In this document: positions 1-8,804 of the stretch, piece after piece
How the letters are laid out: each line of letters opens with the position of its first letter
Position numbering within the stretch: the first letter of the stretch is position 1
Source of the DNA: Desulfallas thermosapovorans DSM 6562
Lineage (GTDB): Bacteria; Bacillota; Desulfotomaculia; Desulfotomaculales; Desulfallaceae
Reading direction: 5' to 3'
DNA length: 64,000 nucleotides
Assembly: GCF_008124625.1 (NCBI RefSeq)
Contig: NZ_VNHM01000006.1
Span: 109,353-173,352 of the forward strand
Notes under the pieces: model-generated
What the model saw: the letters and a program-made list of their open reading frames with translations, nothing else
The model's database searches: none
Told to the model about the DNA's origin: nothing
Translations under genes and position numbers: made by a program

Positions 1-1426
1 GGCTTTCGTTAAGCTGTTTTGGGGCCACGTCGTGCTGGTATTGTCCCACCCCAACGGCCCGGGGTTCAATTTTCACCAGCTCGGCCAGCGGGTCCTGCAG
101 GCGCCGGGCGATGGAAACAGCACTGCGGGCGGACACGTCCAGACCGGGAAATTCCCTGGCGGCCAATTCTGAAGCCGAATAAACACTGGCCCCGGCCTCG
201 CTCACTATGGTATAGGCCAGGCCGGGCTGCTTTTGTTTTTTTATGAAATCGGCCACAAACTGCTCTGTTTCCCGGGAGGCCGTACCATTGCCAATGGCAA
301 TCACTTGCACCCCGTACCGCTTTACCACCCCGGCGAGCTTAGCTTCGGCCTCGGCTATGTTTTTTTGCGGCGGCGTGGGATAAACTACGCCTACATCCAA
401 CAGTTTGCCGGTTTCATCCACCACAGCCCATTTGCACCCGGTCCGGTAGGCGGGATCAATGGCCAGTACCACCACATCTTTAACCGGGGGCTGCATCAGC
501 AAGCTGCGCAAATTACGGGCAAAGACCTGCACGGCCCGGGATTCGGCTTCCGCTGTCAATTCATTGCGAATATCACGTTCCACGGCGGGTGCCACCAGCC
601 TTTTATAGGCATCCGCCACCGCCCTTTGCACCAGTTCTGTAGTAACCGCCCCCGGCTTGACAAAACGGCGATACAGCCAGTCAATTACCACATCCTCATC
701 CACTTGTACGGCTACTTTAAGGAACTCTTCCCGCTCACCCCGGTTGATGGCCAGTACCCGGTGGGGCACCACTTTACTCACCGGCTCCTGGTAATCATAA
801 TACATCCGGTACACCGATTCGGCTCCGTCATCCCGGGCCCGGGTCACCAACCGGCCCTGCCGGCGGGTATAATCCCGCACCCAGCCGCGCACATCAGGGT
901 CATCGGCCACCTGCTCAGCCACTATATCCAGCGCCCCCTGCAAGGCCTCCTCGGCCGTGGGCACAGCATCAGATAAGTATTTGGCAGCCTCACCTTCCGG
1001 GTTGCCGGCCCGGGGAAAGGATAGAAGATATTCAGCCAGCGGAGCCAACCCCCGCTCCCGGGCCACCCCGGCCCGGGTTTTGCGTTTCTGCCGGTAAGGA
1101 CGGTAAAGGTCTTCCACCTCGGTGAGTTTAACAGCACTTTCGATCCGCGCCCGGAGTTCTCCGGTCAGCTTACCCTGTTCATCAATGAGCCGGAGCACCT
1201 CTTCCTTGCGCTGCTGCAGGTGGCGGTGAAACTTAACCAACTCCTCGATGCGGCGTATTTGCACCTCGTCCAACTCGCCGGTTACTTCTTTGCGGTACCG
1301 GGCTATAAAGGGCACGGTATTCCCTTCCTCCAACAGCCGGACGGTGCTTTCCACTTTATGCCCGGGGATACCGGTTTCCCCGGCCACTATGTTTATAATA
1401 TCGTTTGGCGCTGTGTTTTTTTCCAT
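1..1426 (-). CDS. tex: Tex family RNA-binding transcriptional accessory protein (3' end beyond window)
   Basis: The first ~475 residues of a Tex protein read leftwards and run off the window edge, so the later helix-hairpin-helix and S1 RNA-binding regions are not visible. Seen here are the helical Tex N-terminal domain (TVPFIARYRKEVTGELDE near residue 30, a family hallmark; EDLYRPYRQKRKTRA near 100) and the start of the YqgF/RNase H-like domain (VLAIDPAYRTGCKWAVVDE near 320). Tex proteins bind nucleic acid and affect transcription and RNA turnover; the exact role is not settled in Firmicutes. The start is ATG at 1424-1426, preceded by AAGGAG at the usual distance. Plus-strand open frames over this region are antisense shadows. 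Confidence 0.93.
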   Translation of the reverse strand, partial: MEKNTAPNDIINIVAGETGIPGHKVESTVRLLEEGNTVPFIARYRKEVTGELDEVQIRRIEELVKFHRHLQQRKEEVLRLIDEQGKLTGELRARIESAVKLTEVEDLYRPYRQKRKTRAGVARERGLAPLAEYLLSFPRAGNPEGEAAKYLSDAVPTAEEALQGALDIVAEQVADDPDVRGWVRDYTRRQGRLVTRARDDGAESVYRMYYDYQEPVSKVVPHRVLAINRGEREEFLKVAVQVDEDVVIDWLYRRFVKPGAVTTELVQRAVADAYKRLVAPAVERDIRNELTAEAESRAVQVFARNLRSLLMQPPVKDVVVLAIDPAYRTGCKWAVVDETGKLLDVGVVYPTPPQKNIAEAEAKLAGVVKRYGVQVIAIGNGTASRETEQFVADFIKKQKQPGLAYTIVSEAGASVYSASELAAREFPGLDVSARSAVSIARRLQDPLAELVKIEPRAVGVGQYQHDVAPKQLNES

Positions 1427-1740
1427 GGGGTTTTCTCCTTCCATAATAAATCAAAGCCAATAAAGTATGTACAGGCAAGTGTCATTATAAAACGAAGGGA
1501 CGGGTTTTACCAAGTCAGAGTTTCGCTCCCGCAAACCCACCGGCCAATTAACCATCCCTTTACAGATTAAATACAACACCCATCCCACGAACCAACAGTT
1601 TTTACCGCTACCCCCCAGATACCCGGGACCTCGCTCGCCGGGATTTGCATTCTAACTAATCATGAGCAACCATATACTTTATTGATACATTTTCTTTTTT
1701 ACCCGGCAGAACAACCATTAAACGGCCAATCAATAAGGAG
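1427..1740. other. Intergenic region between tex and the ferritin-like gene
   Basis: This 314-base gap separates two divergently transcribed genes and holds their upstream regions. On the minus strand it contains a plausible tex promoter (listed separately). On the plus strand an AAGGAG ribosome site lies at 1735-1740. I see no clear plus-strand promoter, no RNA gene and no repeat. Confidence 0.5.
1484..1513 (-). promoter_or_regulatory. Putative sigma-A promoter of tex
   Basis: Reading the minus strand, TTGGTA (1508-1513) and a perfect TATAAT (1484-1489) are separated by 18 bases, about 55 bases upstream of the tex start. The -35 box matches the consensus at four of six positions. Confidence 0.4.
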
Positions 1741-2301
1741 GTGATTTTTATTAATCCAAACGCGACGAACCAGACCAATACCCGCAATGCACACATATAC
1801 AGGTGGTGCGCTTTGCCCACACCGTACCCGGAAGTCAGGGTTCAAAGGCCGAACCGCTATTATGCCGAGTTATTACTGGAGGATTATGCCGGCCAGGTCA
1901 GCGAAATGACCGCCATCAACCAGTACTTCCACCACCATATTGTATTTGAGGAGAAGTTCTCCGACCTGGCTGAACTGGAAGAGTGTATTTCCATAATTGA
2001 AATGTGGCACCTGGAAATGCTGGGTGAAACTATTCGCCTGCTGGGTGTGGACCCCCAGTTGCGCACCCTGACCAATAATAAGACAACTTTTTGGTGCGGT
2101 AATTATGTGTATTACGGCAACTCGGTTTGTGACCGGCTGGCCGCCGACATAGCTGCGGAAAAGTCGGCCATAGAACAATATCGCAAACACCAGCAATTAA
2201 TCAGGGACCCTTATATCGTGGAAATGCTGGAAAGGTTTATTATGGATGAGCAGCATCACCTGCAGCTTTTTACCGACGCCATGAACAAGTACTGTAAATA
2301 A
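1741..2301 (+). CDS. Ferritin-like diiron-domain protein
   Basis: Predicted four-helix-bundle protein of the ferritin/rubrerythrin type. Two ExxH motifs are visible, EMWH near residue 88 and EQHH near residue 171. Glutamates near 55 and 140 lie at helix positions expected for the other metal ligands, so the diiron site appears complete. Such proteins store iron or detoxify oxygen species; the substrate cannot be told from sequence. There is no signal peptide. The start is odd: the first in-frame GTG (1741) overlaps the ribosome site AAGGAGGTGATT itself, so translation may begin at ATT 1750, eight bases after GGAGG. No in-frame ATG, GTG or TTG lies close downstream. The gene is monocistronic and followed by a palindromic repeat. 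Confidence 0.8.
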   Translation: MIFINPNATNQTNTRNAHIYRWCALPTPYPEVRVQRPNRYYAELLLEDYAGQVSEMTAINQYFHHHIVFEEKFSDLAELEECISIIEMWHLEMLGETIRLLGVDPQLRTLTNNKTTFWCGNYVYYGNSVCDRLAADIAAEKSAIEQYRKHQQLIRDPYIVEMLERFIMDEQHHLQLFTDAMNKYCK

Positions 2302-2337
2302 GCTGCCTTAGGGGTTTATTTGAAATGTAGCTTTGAC

Positions 2338-2374
2338 GCCGGGTGTTGAAAGATTAAATAACTCAACACCCGGC
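2338..2374. repeat. Palindromic repeat, GGTGCCGGGTG family, copy A
   Basis: Perfect 12-base inverted repeat GCCGGGTGTTGA / TCAACACCCGGC with a 13-base loop, 36 bases after the ferritin-like gene. The flanks (TTTGAAATGTAGCTTTGA on the left, ACCTGCATGAGCACC on the right) resemble those of the copies near 14.7 and 20.8 kb, so the repeated unit extends beyond the hairpin. Confidence 0.75.
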
Positions 2375-2496
2375 ACCTGCATGAGCACCACAAAATCCCG
2401 TTATCGCAAAGATTATTAATGGGATTCCCACAGGCTTTTTGAATAGACTTGTTAAGTTTGGTTTGTGCTGTCGCAGTATGTTGCAGTATGTTAATG

Positions 2497-2532
2497 AAGC
2501 GCATTTACCGTTTGGTTTAATGCGCTTTTTTT
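2497..2532 (+). terminator. Intrinsic terminator downstream of the ferritin-like gene
   Basis: AAGCGCATT pairs with AATGCGCTT around a short loop and is followed directly by a T run. It lies between copy A of the repeat and the MFS gene. The remainder of the 2302-2724 gap holds no gene I can support. Confidence 0.7.
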
Positions 2533-2724
2533 GCGTCTTTCTCTTTTTAACTTTCAAGCACATTCCTAAAAATTTTCTCCTTGCCTTATCAGAAAGATAC
2601 CATCCCGTACTGTCATTTATCCAATAATTAAAAGGGTTTTCGGGTTAAATGATGAAAAAAAATACAGCGGGTGAATTTATAGATTGCACTGCATTTAATA
2701 CTTTTTACGAAAGGATCAACACAA

Positions 2725-3951
2725 ATGAAAATGAACAAAAGAATACTGGCTTTACTGGGCACCGGCCATGCCATGACCGACATCAGCCAGGGCGCGCTAC
2801 CCATGATGCTGGCTTTTTTGCAGCCCGTGTTTGCCCTTAGCCAACTGCAGGTAGGTATGGTGATGCTGGCTTTTAATTTAAGTTCTTCGGTGATACAGCC
2901 TGTTTTCGGTATCCTCAGTGACCGTTTCCGGGCGGCCTGGCTTATCCCCCTGGGCTGCCTGCTGGCCGGAGTTGGTATGGCATTGACCGGTTTTTCCACT
3001 AATTTTCCGGTATTGCTCGCGGTATCGCTGGCCAGCGGGCTGGGCGTGGCCGCTTACCACCCCGAAGGCTCCAAATATGCCCGCCTGGCTAGCGGAAAAC
3101 GCAAAGCCACGGGTATGTCCATATTTTCAGTGGGGGGAAACCTGGGTTTTGCAGCCGGTCCCGTGCTGGCTACTTTTTTCTTCGCCCTGGCCGGTTTGCG
3201 CGGATCGGTGGGATTCCTGGTATTAAACGGCATTATGGCCGGGCTGCTCTGGCTTACCCTGGCCCGCATAACAGCCGCACCGGGGGGCACAGGGGTTACT
3301 AGCGCCGGGCAAATCAAGCCCAACGCCGGCCCAATATCGCCTCCCGCCCGGGACATAAAAAGTGCGGGCAAAGGGATACCCTGGTATGTGCTCCCGGTGG
3401 CGCTGCTGATAACAGTGGTCGTCATGCGTTCTTTTGTGCATTTTGGCCTGGTCACCTTTTTGCCCCAGTATTATGTGCATTACCTGCAGCACAGTGAACA
3501 GTATGCCGCCGCCATCACCTCGGTGTTCCTGTTTGCCGGTGTTTTCGGCACGCTGGTGGGCGGCCCGGCAGCCGACCGCTGGGGGCTGAAAAACATCATC
3601 GTGGCCTCCATGGTTGCACTGGTACCCCTGCTGTATTTGTTCGTGCACCTGGAGGGTATCTGGACCACGGTTATAGTGGCGCTGATGGGGTTTGCCATTA
3701 TTTCCACCTTTGCCGTAACGGTGGTTTTGGGCCAGGAAATGATGCCCGGTAATGTGGGTTTAGCTTCGGGGCTGATGCTGGGGTTTGGTATCGGTATGGG
3801 CGGAGTGGGCGCCACCCTGTTGGGCTGGGTGGCCGACCGCTGGGGCTTGCCGGCGGTGTTTGAGACAATGATTATTTTCCCGGTGATCGGTCTTGTGCTG
3901 GCCCTGCTGCTGCCCGGCCGGAAGGAACTGGCCGAAAAGCAGCAGGCGTAA
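2725..3951 (+). CDS. MFS transporter, fosmidomycin-resistance (Fsr) type
   Basis: Twelve-helix major facilitator of 408 residues. The N-terminal stretch GHAMTDISQGALPMMLAFLQ and the AAYHPEGSKYA segment near residue 110 are typical of the Fsr subfamily, whose members export small drug-like or organic anionic compounds. A hydrophilic loop of about 40 residues near 190-220 divides the two six-helix halves. The ATG at 2725 follows GAAAGGA at normal distance. The gene lies 26 bases before hyuA on the same strand, so it is probably co-transcribed and may carry the substrate or product of the HyuAB enzyme. The natural substrate is not predictable. Confidence 0.85.
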   Translation: MKMNKRILALLGTGHAMTDISQGALPMMLAFLQPVFALSQLQVGMVMLAFNLSSSVIQPVFGILSDRFRAAWLIPLGCLLAGVGMALTGFSTNFPVLLAVSLASGLGVAAYHPEGSKYARLASGKRKATGMSIFSVGGNLGFAAGPVLATFFFALAGLRGSVGFLVLNGIMAGLLWLTLARITAAPGGTGVTSAGQIKPNAGPISPPARDIKSAGKGIPWYVLPVALLITVVVMRSFVHFGLVTFLPQYYVHYLQHSEQYAAAITSVFLFAGVFGTLVGGPAADRWGLKNIIVASMVALVPLLYLFVHLEGIWTTVIVALMGFAIISTFAVTVVLGQEMMPGNVGLASGLMLGFGIGMGGVGATLLGWVADRWGLPAVFETMIIFPVIGLVLALLLPGRKELAEKQQA

Positions 3952-3977
3952 ATTATATTTATTAGTAGGTGATTGAT

Positions 3978-6020
3978 TTGACCAAATATAAACTGGCCGT
4001 GGATACCGGAGGCACCTTCACTGATTTTTGCCTGCTGGGTACCGGCGGCGAAGTTTTTATCGCCAAGGAACCGTCAACCCCCGACGACCCTTCCCGGGCT
4101 GTACTGGAAGGTATAAAAAAAATAACGCTGCAGCATGGTATTGACCCCGGGTCCATCGATTTAGTGCTGCACGGTACCACAGTGGCCACCAACGCTATCC
4201 TGGAGCAAAGGGGTGCCCCGACGGCACTGGTCACCACCCGCGGTTTCAAGGATATTATTTTTATCGGGCGGCAAAACCGGCCGCACCTGTATAACTTTTG
4301 GACCACAAAACCGGCTCCGCTGCTCCCCCGCCACATGGTTTTGGAGGTCAACGAGCGTATTCTAGCGGACGGTACCGTTAAAACCGCCCTTACAGAAGGG
4401 GATATAAACAACCTGGTGGAACAAGTGAAGCAAACAGGTGCCCAATCGGTGGCCGTGTGTCTTTTGCACGCCTATATCAACCCGGCCCATGAACAAAAAC
4501 TAAAGAAAGCACTGCTGGAAACGCTGCCCCACCTGTCCGTAACGATTTCCTCCGAAATACTGCCCGAATGTATGGAATACGAGCGGACAAGCACCACCGT
4601 AATCAACGCGCTGGTCAAGCCAACCATTGACCGTTATGTCAGCCGTTTGGCCCAAAATTTACGTTCCACCGGTATCGATGGCAAATTATTTATCATGCAA
4701 TCCAACGGCGGAGTGATCACCGCCCACCAGGCCCGGCAGCAAAGTGCCCGGACCGTGTTAAGCGGCCCAGCGGGCGGCGTGCTGGCCGGTGTTTACCTGG
4801 CCCGCCAGGCCGGGCATAATAACCTGCTGACCGCGGATATGGGCGGCACCAGCATGGACATCTGCCTCATCCACAACCAGAAACCCCGCTTCACCACCGA
4901 GGGCACCATCGGCGGGTACCCGCTGCGGCTGCCCATGCTGGACATCCATACCATCGGCGCCGGGGGAGGCAGCATTGCCTGGATTGACCGGGGCGGGGCG
5001 CTGCGGGTGGGTCCCCGAAGCGCCGGGTCGCTGCCCGGGCCGGCCTGCTACAACCTGGGGGGCAACGAGCCCACGGTAACAGACGCCAATATGGTACTGG
5101 GCCGGCTGGCACCGGGTGATTTCACCGGCCTGGATAATGTCAGCGTCGAGCCCGCCACCCGGTGCATCAGCGAAAAGATAGCCCACCCTTTGAAACTCTC
5201 CCTGGAGGCGGCCGCCGAGGGGATTATAAAAGTGGTGAACGCCGCCATGGTAAGGGCCATGCGGGTTATATCGGTACAAAGGGGCTATGACCCGCGGGAT
5301 TTCACCCTGGTGCCCTTTGGCGGCGCGGGGCCGCTGCAGGCTGTGGAACTGGCCAGGGAGATGGGCATACCGCGGGTACTGGTGCCGCCCCACCCCGGAG
5401 TCACCTCGGCCTGGGGCATGCTCTCCGCCGACGTGCGCCACGATTATTCCGTCACCCATATCACGGATTTAACCCCCGCCGCCTGTGGTGCCATTAATGA
5501 CGCCTATGCAGTGCTGGCCCAAAAAGCACGCCGGGATTTGGCCGGGGAAGGATTTGACAACTCCCAAATCACCCTGAGCAGGTTTATGGATCTGCGTTAC
5601 CGGGGACAGTCCTATGAATTGACCCTGGCGGTTCCCGCCAATCCCCTTATCGCAGCCGACCTGTTTGCCATCGGACAGCGTTTTCACCGCCGGCACCTGC
5701 AGCATTACGGCTACTGCCGGGAAAATGCCCCGGTGGAAATTGTCACCTTGCGCCTGGCCGCCACCGGCGCGCTGCCCAAACCGCTGCCCCAAACCCGGCC
5801 GGCCGGCGACCAGCCGCTTGTTTCAGGCACCAGGCGGGTTTATTTGCATGGCCGGTACCATGACCTGCCGGTATACCAGAGACAATCAATCGGTCCCGGC
5901 TGGTGCAGTGAAGGGCCGGCGATAATCACCCAGGCCGACACCACCACCCTGGTCTGGCCGGGAAATACCGTTCGCTGTGACCGCTTCGGCAATCTAATCA
6001 TTGAAACGGGGGTATGCTGA
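3978..6020 (+). CDS. hyuA: Hydantoinase/oxoprolinase subunit A (HyuA family)
   Basis: ATP-dependent amidohydrolase subunit of about 680 residues in the N-methylhydantoinase A / 5-oxoprolinase family. The ASKHA nucleotide-binding signatures are present: VDTGGTFTDF near the N-terminus, LHGTTVATNAI near 60, DMGGTSMDICL near 290 and GAGGGSIAWID near 335. With HyuB it forms an enzyme that opens cyclic amides (hydantoins, oxoproline) using ATP; some family members are carboxylases, so the exact substrate is open. TTG 3978 is the preferred start because AGGTG (3967-3971) sits six bases before it; GTG 3969 lies inside that ribosome site. The gene ends one base before hyuB. Confidence 0.88.
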   Translation: MTKYKLAVDTGGTFTDFCLLGTGGEVFIAKEPSTPDDPSRAVLEGIKKITLQHGIDPGSIDLVLHGTTVATNAILEQRGAPTALVTTRGFKDIIFIGRQNRPHLYNFWTTKPAPLLPRHMVLEVNERILADGTVKTALTEGDINNLVEQVKQTGAQSVAVCLLHAYINPAHEQKLKKALLETLPHLSVTISSEILPECMEYERTSTTVINALVKPTIDRYVSRLAQNLRSTGIDGKLFIMQSNGGVITAHQARQQSARTVLSGPAGGVLAGVYLARQAGHNNLLTADMGGTSMDICLIHNQKPRFTTEGTIGGYPLRLPMLDIHTIGAGGGSIAWIDRGGALRVGPRSAGSLPGPACYNLGGNEPTVTDANMVLGRLAPGDFTGLDNVSVEPATRCISEKIAHPLKLSLEAAAEGIIKVVNAAMVRAMRVISVQRGYDPRDFTLVPFGGAGPLQAVELAREMGIPRVLVPPHPGVTSAWGMLSADVRHDYSVTHITDLTPAACGAINDAYAVLAQKARRDLAGEGFDNSQITLSRFMDLRYRGQSYELTLAVPANPLIAADLFAIGQRFHRRHLQHYGYCRENAPVEIVTLRLAATGALPKPLPQTRPAGDQPLVSGTRRVYLHGRYHDLPVYQRQSIGPGWCSEGPAIITQADTTTLVWPGNTVRCDRFGNLIIETGVC

Positions 6021-6021
6021 T

Positions 6022-7710
6022 ATGGCCAAGAATATAACCACCGATCCCATAACCCTGGAGGTGCTGCGCAACGCACTACAGTCCGTGGCGGAGGAAATGG
6101 GCGCCATCCTCACCCGCACCGCCCTTTCACCTAATATTAAAGACCGGCGGGATTGTTCCACCGCCATATATACCCCCCGGGGCAGCCTAGTGGCCCAGGC
6201 GGAACATATCCCACTGCACCTGGGACTTATGCCTACCGTTGTCAAAGCGGTACTGAAGCATTTTCCTGCGGAGAAACTGGCCCCGGGGGACGCCATAATC
6301 ATCAACGACCCCTATACCAGCGGCTCCCACTTGCCGGATATATGTATTATCTCACCCGTTTTTTACGGCCGGCGGCCCATAGCCCTGGTGGCCAACCTGG
6401 CCCATCACGTGGATGTGGGCGGTGCGGCACCGGGCAGCATGTCCACCGCCACCACGGAAATTTTCCAGGAGGGGATACGGATCCCCCCGGTAAAAATAAG
6501 CAGCAAAGGCCACCTCAACCGGGACCTGCTCCGGGTGCTGGCCCACAATGTACGCACCTCCGAAGAATTCTACGGCGACATCCAGGCCCAGCTTTCCGCC
6601 AATCAGGTGGGCATACAAAGACTGCAGGAGCTGGTGCGCAGGACAGGCATGGATACCCTGGCCTATTATATGGACGAAATAATCAATTATGCCGAGCGGA
6701 GAATTCGCGCGGCCTTGGAAGAGTTGCCAGCCGGTATTTACCAGTTTTATGATTACCTGGAAGGTGACGGTATTGACGAGGAATTGATTAAAATAACCAC
6801 CACTGTGGAGATAAAGGACGGCACGGCGCGGGTTGATTTTACGGGGACAGGTCCCCAGGCCCGGGGACCTGTCAACGCCACCCGGGGCGTCACCCTGGCC
6901 TGTGTTTATTTCGCCATTAAAGCAGTGGCCGACCCCGAACTGCCCGCCAGCGAGGGCATCGCCCGGGCGGTGGAAGTAATCACCCCGCCGGGCACGCTGG
7001 TTAATCCCCGCTTCCCCGCCCCGGTGGCCCACGCCAACATCAATACCGCCCAGCGCATTACCGACGTGGTGCTGGGAGCCCTAGCCCAGGCCGCACCCCA
7101 CCGGGTGACCGCGGCCGGGACGGGCAGCATGAGCAATTTTACCATCGGGGGCCGGGATAACCGCGGGCGTTATTATTCTTACGTGGAAACCTACGGCGGC
7201 GGCCAGGGAGCCAAATACAACCAGGACGGCCTGGATGGTGTGCATGTAAATATGACCAACACCATGAATACACCGGTGGAGATTTTAGAATTAAACTATC
7301 CCCTGCTGGTGGAAAGATACGGCCTAATACCCGATTCAGGGGGACCCGGTAAATTCAGGGGCGGCACCGGGCTGGTGCGGGAAATTAAGGCACTGGAAGA
7401 CGCCACAGTGTCGGTGAGTACCGAGAGAAATATTCGCCGTCCCTGGGGACTGCAGGGAGGAGCTCCGGGTAAAAGCTCCCGGTGTTATATCAAGCTGCCG
7501 GGCGGCACCCGGCAAGAAATGCCCGGCAAATTTACCCGTTCGGTGCCCCGGGACACCGCCGTTATCCTGGAAACCGCCGGGGGCGGAGGTTTCGGCAATC
7601 CCCGGGATCGCTCCCCAGAGGCGGTGCGGCAAGATGTACGCAGCGGTTTGGTTTCCGGGGAAGCTGCGCGGAAGCAGTACGGCATTGAGCTGGATGAAGA
7701 ACTGAATTAA
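6022..7710 (+). CDS. hyuB: Hydantoinase/oxoprolinase subunit B (HyuB family)
   Basis: Partner subunit of HyuA, 562 residues, the usual length. Family features are the N-terminal DPITLEVLRNALQSVAEEMG, DAIIINDPYTSGSHLPD near 95, HHVDVGGAAPGSMS near 130, and the glycine-rich C-terminal part (GGTGLVREI, GGGGFGNPRDRSPEAV). ATG 6022 is one base after the hyuA stop, with CGGGGGT upstream, indicating translational coupling. An 11-base perfect inverted repeat lies inside the coding sequence at 6846-6873, but it encodes the conserved PQARGPVN segment and does not look like an insertion. Confidence 0.88.
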   Translation: MAKNITTDPITLEVLRNALQSVAEEMGAILTRTALSPNIKDRRDCSTAIYTPRGSLVAQAEHIPLHLGLMPTVVKAVLKHFPAEKLAPGDAIIINDPYTSGSHLPDICIISPVFYGRRPIALVANLAHHVDVGGAAPGSMSTATTEIFQEGIRIPPVKISSKGHLNRDLLRVLAHNVRTSEEFYGDIQAQLSANQVGIQRLQELVRRTGMDTLAYYMDEIINYAERRIRAALEELPAGIYQFYDYLEGDGIDEELIKITTTVEIKDGTARVDFTGTGPQARGPVNATRGVTLACVYFAIKAVADPELPASEGIARAVEVITPPGTLVNPRFPAPVAHANINTAQRITDVVLGALAQAAPHRVTAAGTGSMSNFTIGGRDNRGRYYSYVETYGGGQGAKYNQDGLDGVHVNMTNTMNTPVEILELNYPLLVERYGLIPDSGGPGKFRGGTGLVREIKALEDATVSVSTERNIRRPWGLQGGAPGKSSRCYIKLPGGTRQEMPGKFTRSVPRDTAVILETAGGGGFGNPRDRSPEAVRQDVRSGLVSGEAARKQYGIELDEELN

Positions 7711-7905
7711 TTGTTCCCCACTCTGTTGTTAAGGGTGTCCCGAGACAGGGGTCGGTAGTATAATGGAATTAAAACCCAATCAGCCGAACCTGTACTAAAT
7801 GGAAACCACTGCTATAGTGAAATAAACAGATCAATAGTTATGCTAAAAAGTAATTATTACTTTTACAATATCCGGTGTCAGGTTGCCGTATCATAAGCAA
7901 AGCTA

Positions 7906-7955
7906 CCCCCGCAAGAAGGATCAACCTCTTTGGCGGGGGTTTAATTTTCTTTTTA
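7906..7955 (+). terminator. Intrinsic terminator after hyuB
   Basis: CCCCCGC (7906-7912) pairs with GCGGGGG (7933-7939), with extra pairing inside, followed by a T-rich run. It lies about 195 bases beyond hyuB and would close the MFS-hyuA-hyuB unit before the regulator gene. The 7711-7905 stretch holds nothing else that I recognise. Confidence 0.6.
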
Positions 7956-8027
7956 CAGCAGGATCAACATTCCCGGGAAAATACTTCTTGCATTTTCACA
8001 AACAACATTCTAATATAATATTAATGA

Positions 8028-8045
8028 TGGTATACCAGTATACCA
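8028..8045 (+). promoter_or_regulatory. Probable GntR/FadR-type operator
   Basis: TGGTATACCAGTATACCA is a near-perfect palindrome (TGGTATAC, two bases, GTATACCA). Its form resembles operators of FadR/FCD-type GntR regulators. It overlaps the ribosome site AAGGAGGG (8044-8051) of the downstream GntR gene, and a TATAAT box lies just upstream at 8014-8019. This position suggests autoregulation. Confidence 0.6.
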
Positions 8046-8062
8046 AGGAGGGCGGGATACAC

Positions 8063-8761
8063 TTGAAGGATACCAGCCTAACCCCGGTCAAACTGCTGCC
8101 CCATCCGCAGACGAGGGACCATGTTTTTCAAAAATTACGGCGCGCCATCATCACCGGGGAATTAAAACCCGGCCAGCGGTTAGTGGAACGTACCCTGGCG
8201 GAACAACTGGGGGTTAGCCGCACACCGGTCCGGGAGGCCATTCGCATGCTGGAATTGGAAGGGCTAATTTCCCATTTACCCAAACTGGGCGCGGTGGTGG
8301 CCCGGGTAAGCGATGCGGAGGTGTTGGAAATTTACCGCATCCGTTCGGTGCTGGAGGGTCTGGCGGCCCACATGGCCGCGGAAAACATTACCCCCGCTGA
8401 CGCCGACAAAATGATGCAAGCGTTGGAACGGATTGAGAGCGCAGCGCAACAAAGGGATTTAACCAGGTTGGAAAAGGAACACCGTCAATTTAACGATATC
8501 ATTTACCGGGCCGCCGGCAGCCCGCGCTTGTACGGCATGATCACCACGCTGGTGGACCATATCCAGCGGCATGTTCACGTGGGTTACAACCAACCCAAAC
8601 GTATCGAAGAAGCCACCCGGGAACACCGCCGGCTGGCGGAAGCCATTAAAGCCCGCAATGGCCCCCTGGCGGAGCAGATTGCCCGGGAACATATCGATAA
8701 CTCCAGGAAAGCATATTTTTTTAAAAGCCCGCCAACGGGCGGAACGAAACCAACTCCTTAA
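8063..8761 (+). CDS. GntR-family regulator, FCD (FadR-like) subfamily
   Basis: DNA-binding regulator of 232 residues. The winged helix-turn-helix is near residues 15-80 (LRRAIITGELKPGQRLVE, then GVSRTPVREAIRMLELEGLI). The all-helical FCD ligand-binding domain follows, with histidines at positions typical of a metal-dependent FCD pocket (EKEHRQFN; EHRRLAEAI; REHIDNS). FCD regulators usually sense a carboxylic acid. TTG 8063 is chosen because AAGGAGGG ends 11 bases before it. The gene is followed 43 bases later by the tauE-like gene, and hyuAB lies upstream, so these are the likely targets. Confidence 0.87.
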   Translation: MKDTSLTPVKLLPHPQTRDHVFQKLRRAIITGELKPGQRLVERTLAEQLGVSRTPVREAIRMLELEGLISHLPKLGAVVARVSDAEVLEIYRIRSVLEGLAAHMAAENITPADADKMMQALERIESAAQQRDLTRLEKEHRQFNDIIYRAAGSPRLYGMITTLVDHIQRHVHVGYNQPKRIEEATREHRRLAEAIKARNGPLAEQIAREHIDNSRKAYFFKSPPTGGTKPTP

Positions 8762-8804
8762 GGCCAAATAAACCAGAGAGAAAAAATTAAATGGAGGCAT
8801 AAAA

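Noticed and set aside
233..976. Long plus-strand open frame antisense to tex
   Set aside because: Composition is histidine/proline-rich without family signals and the minus strand encodes conserved Tex; a shadow frame of a GC-rich gene.
4758..5459. 233-codon minus-strand frame inside hyuA
   Set aside because: It runs antisense to conserved ATPase motifs of HyuA and has no ribosome site or recognisable domain.
6846..6873. 11-base perfect inverted repeat (GACAGGTCCCC / GGGGACCTGTC) in hyuB
   Set aside because: It encodes the conserved PQARGPVN segment and the protein has no extra residues there; probably chance or codon-driven rather than an inserted element.
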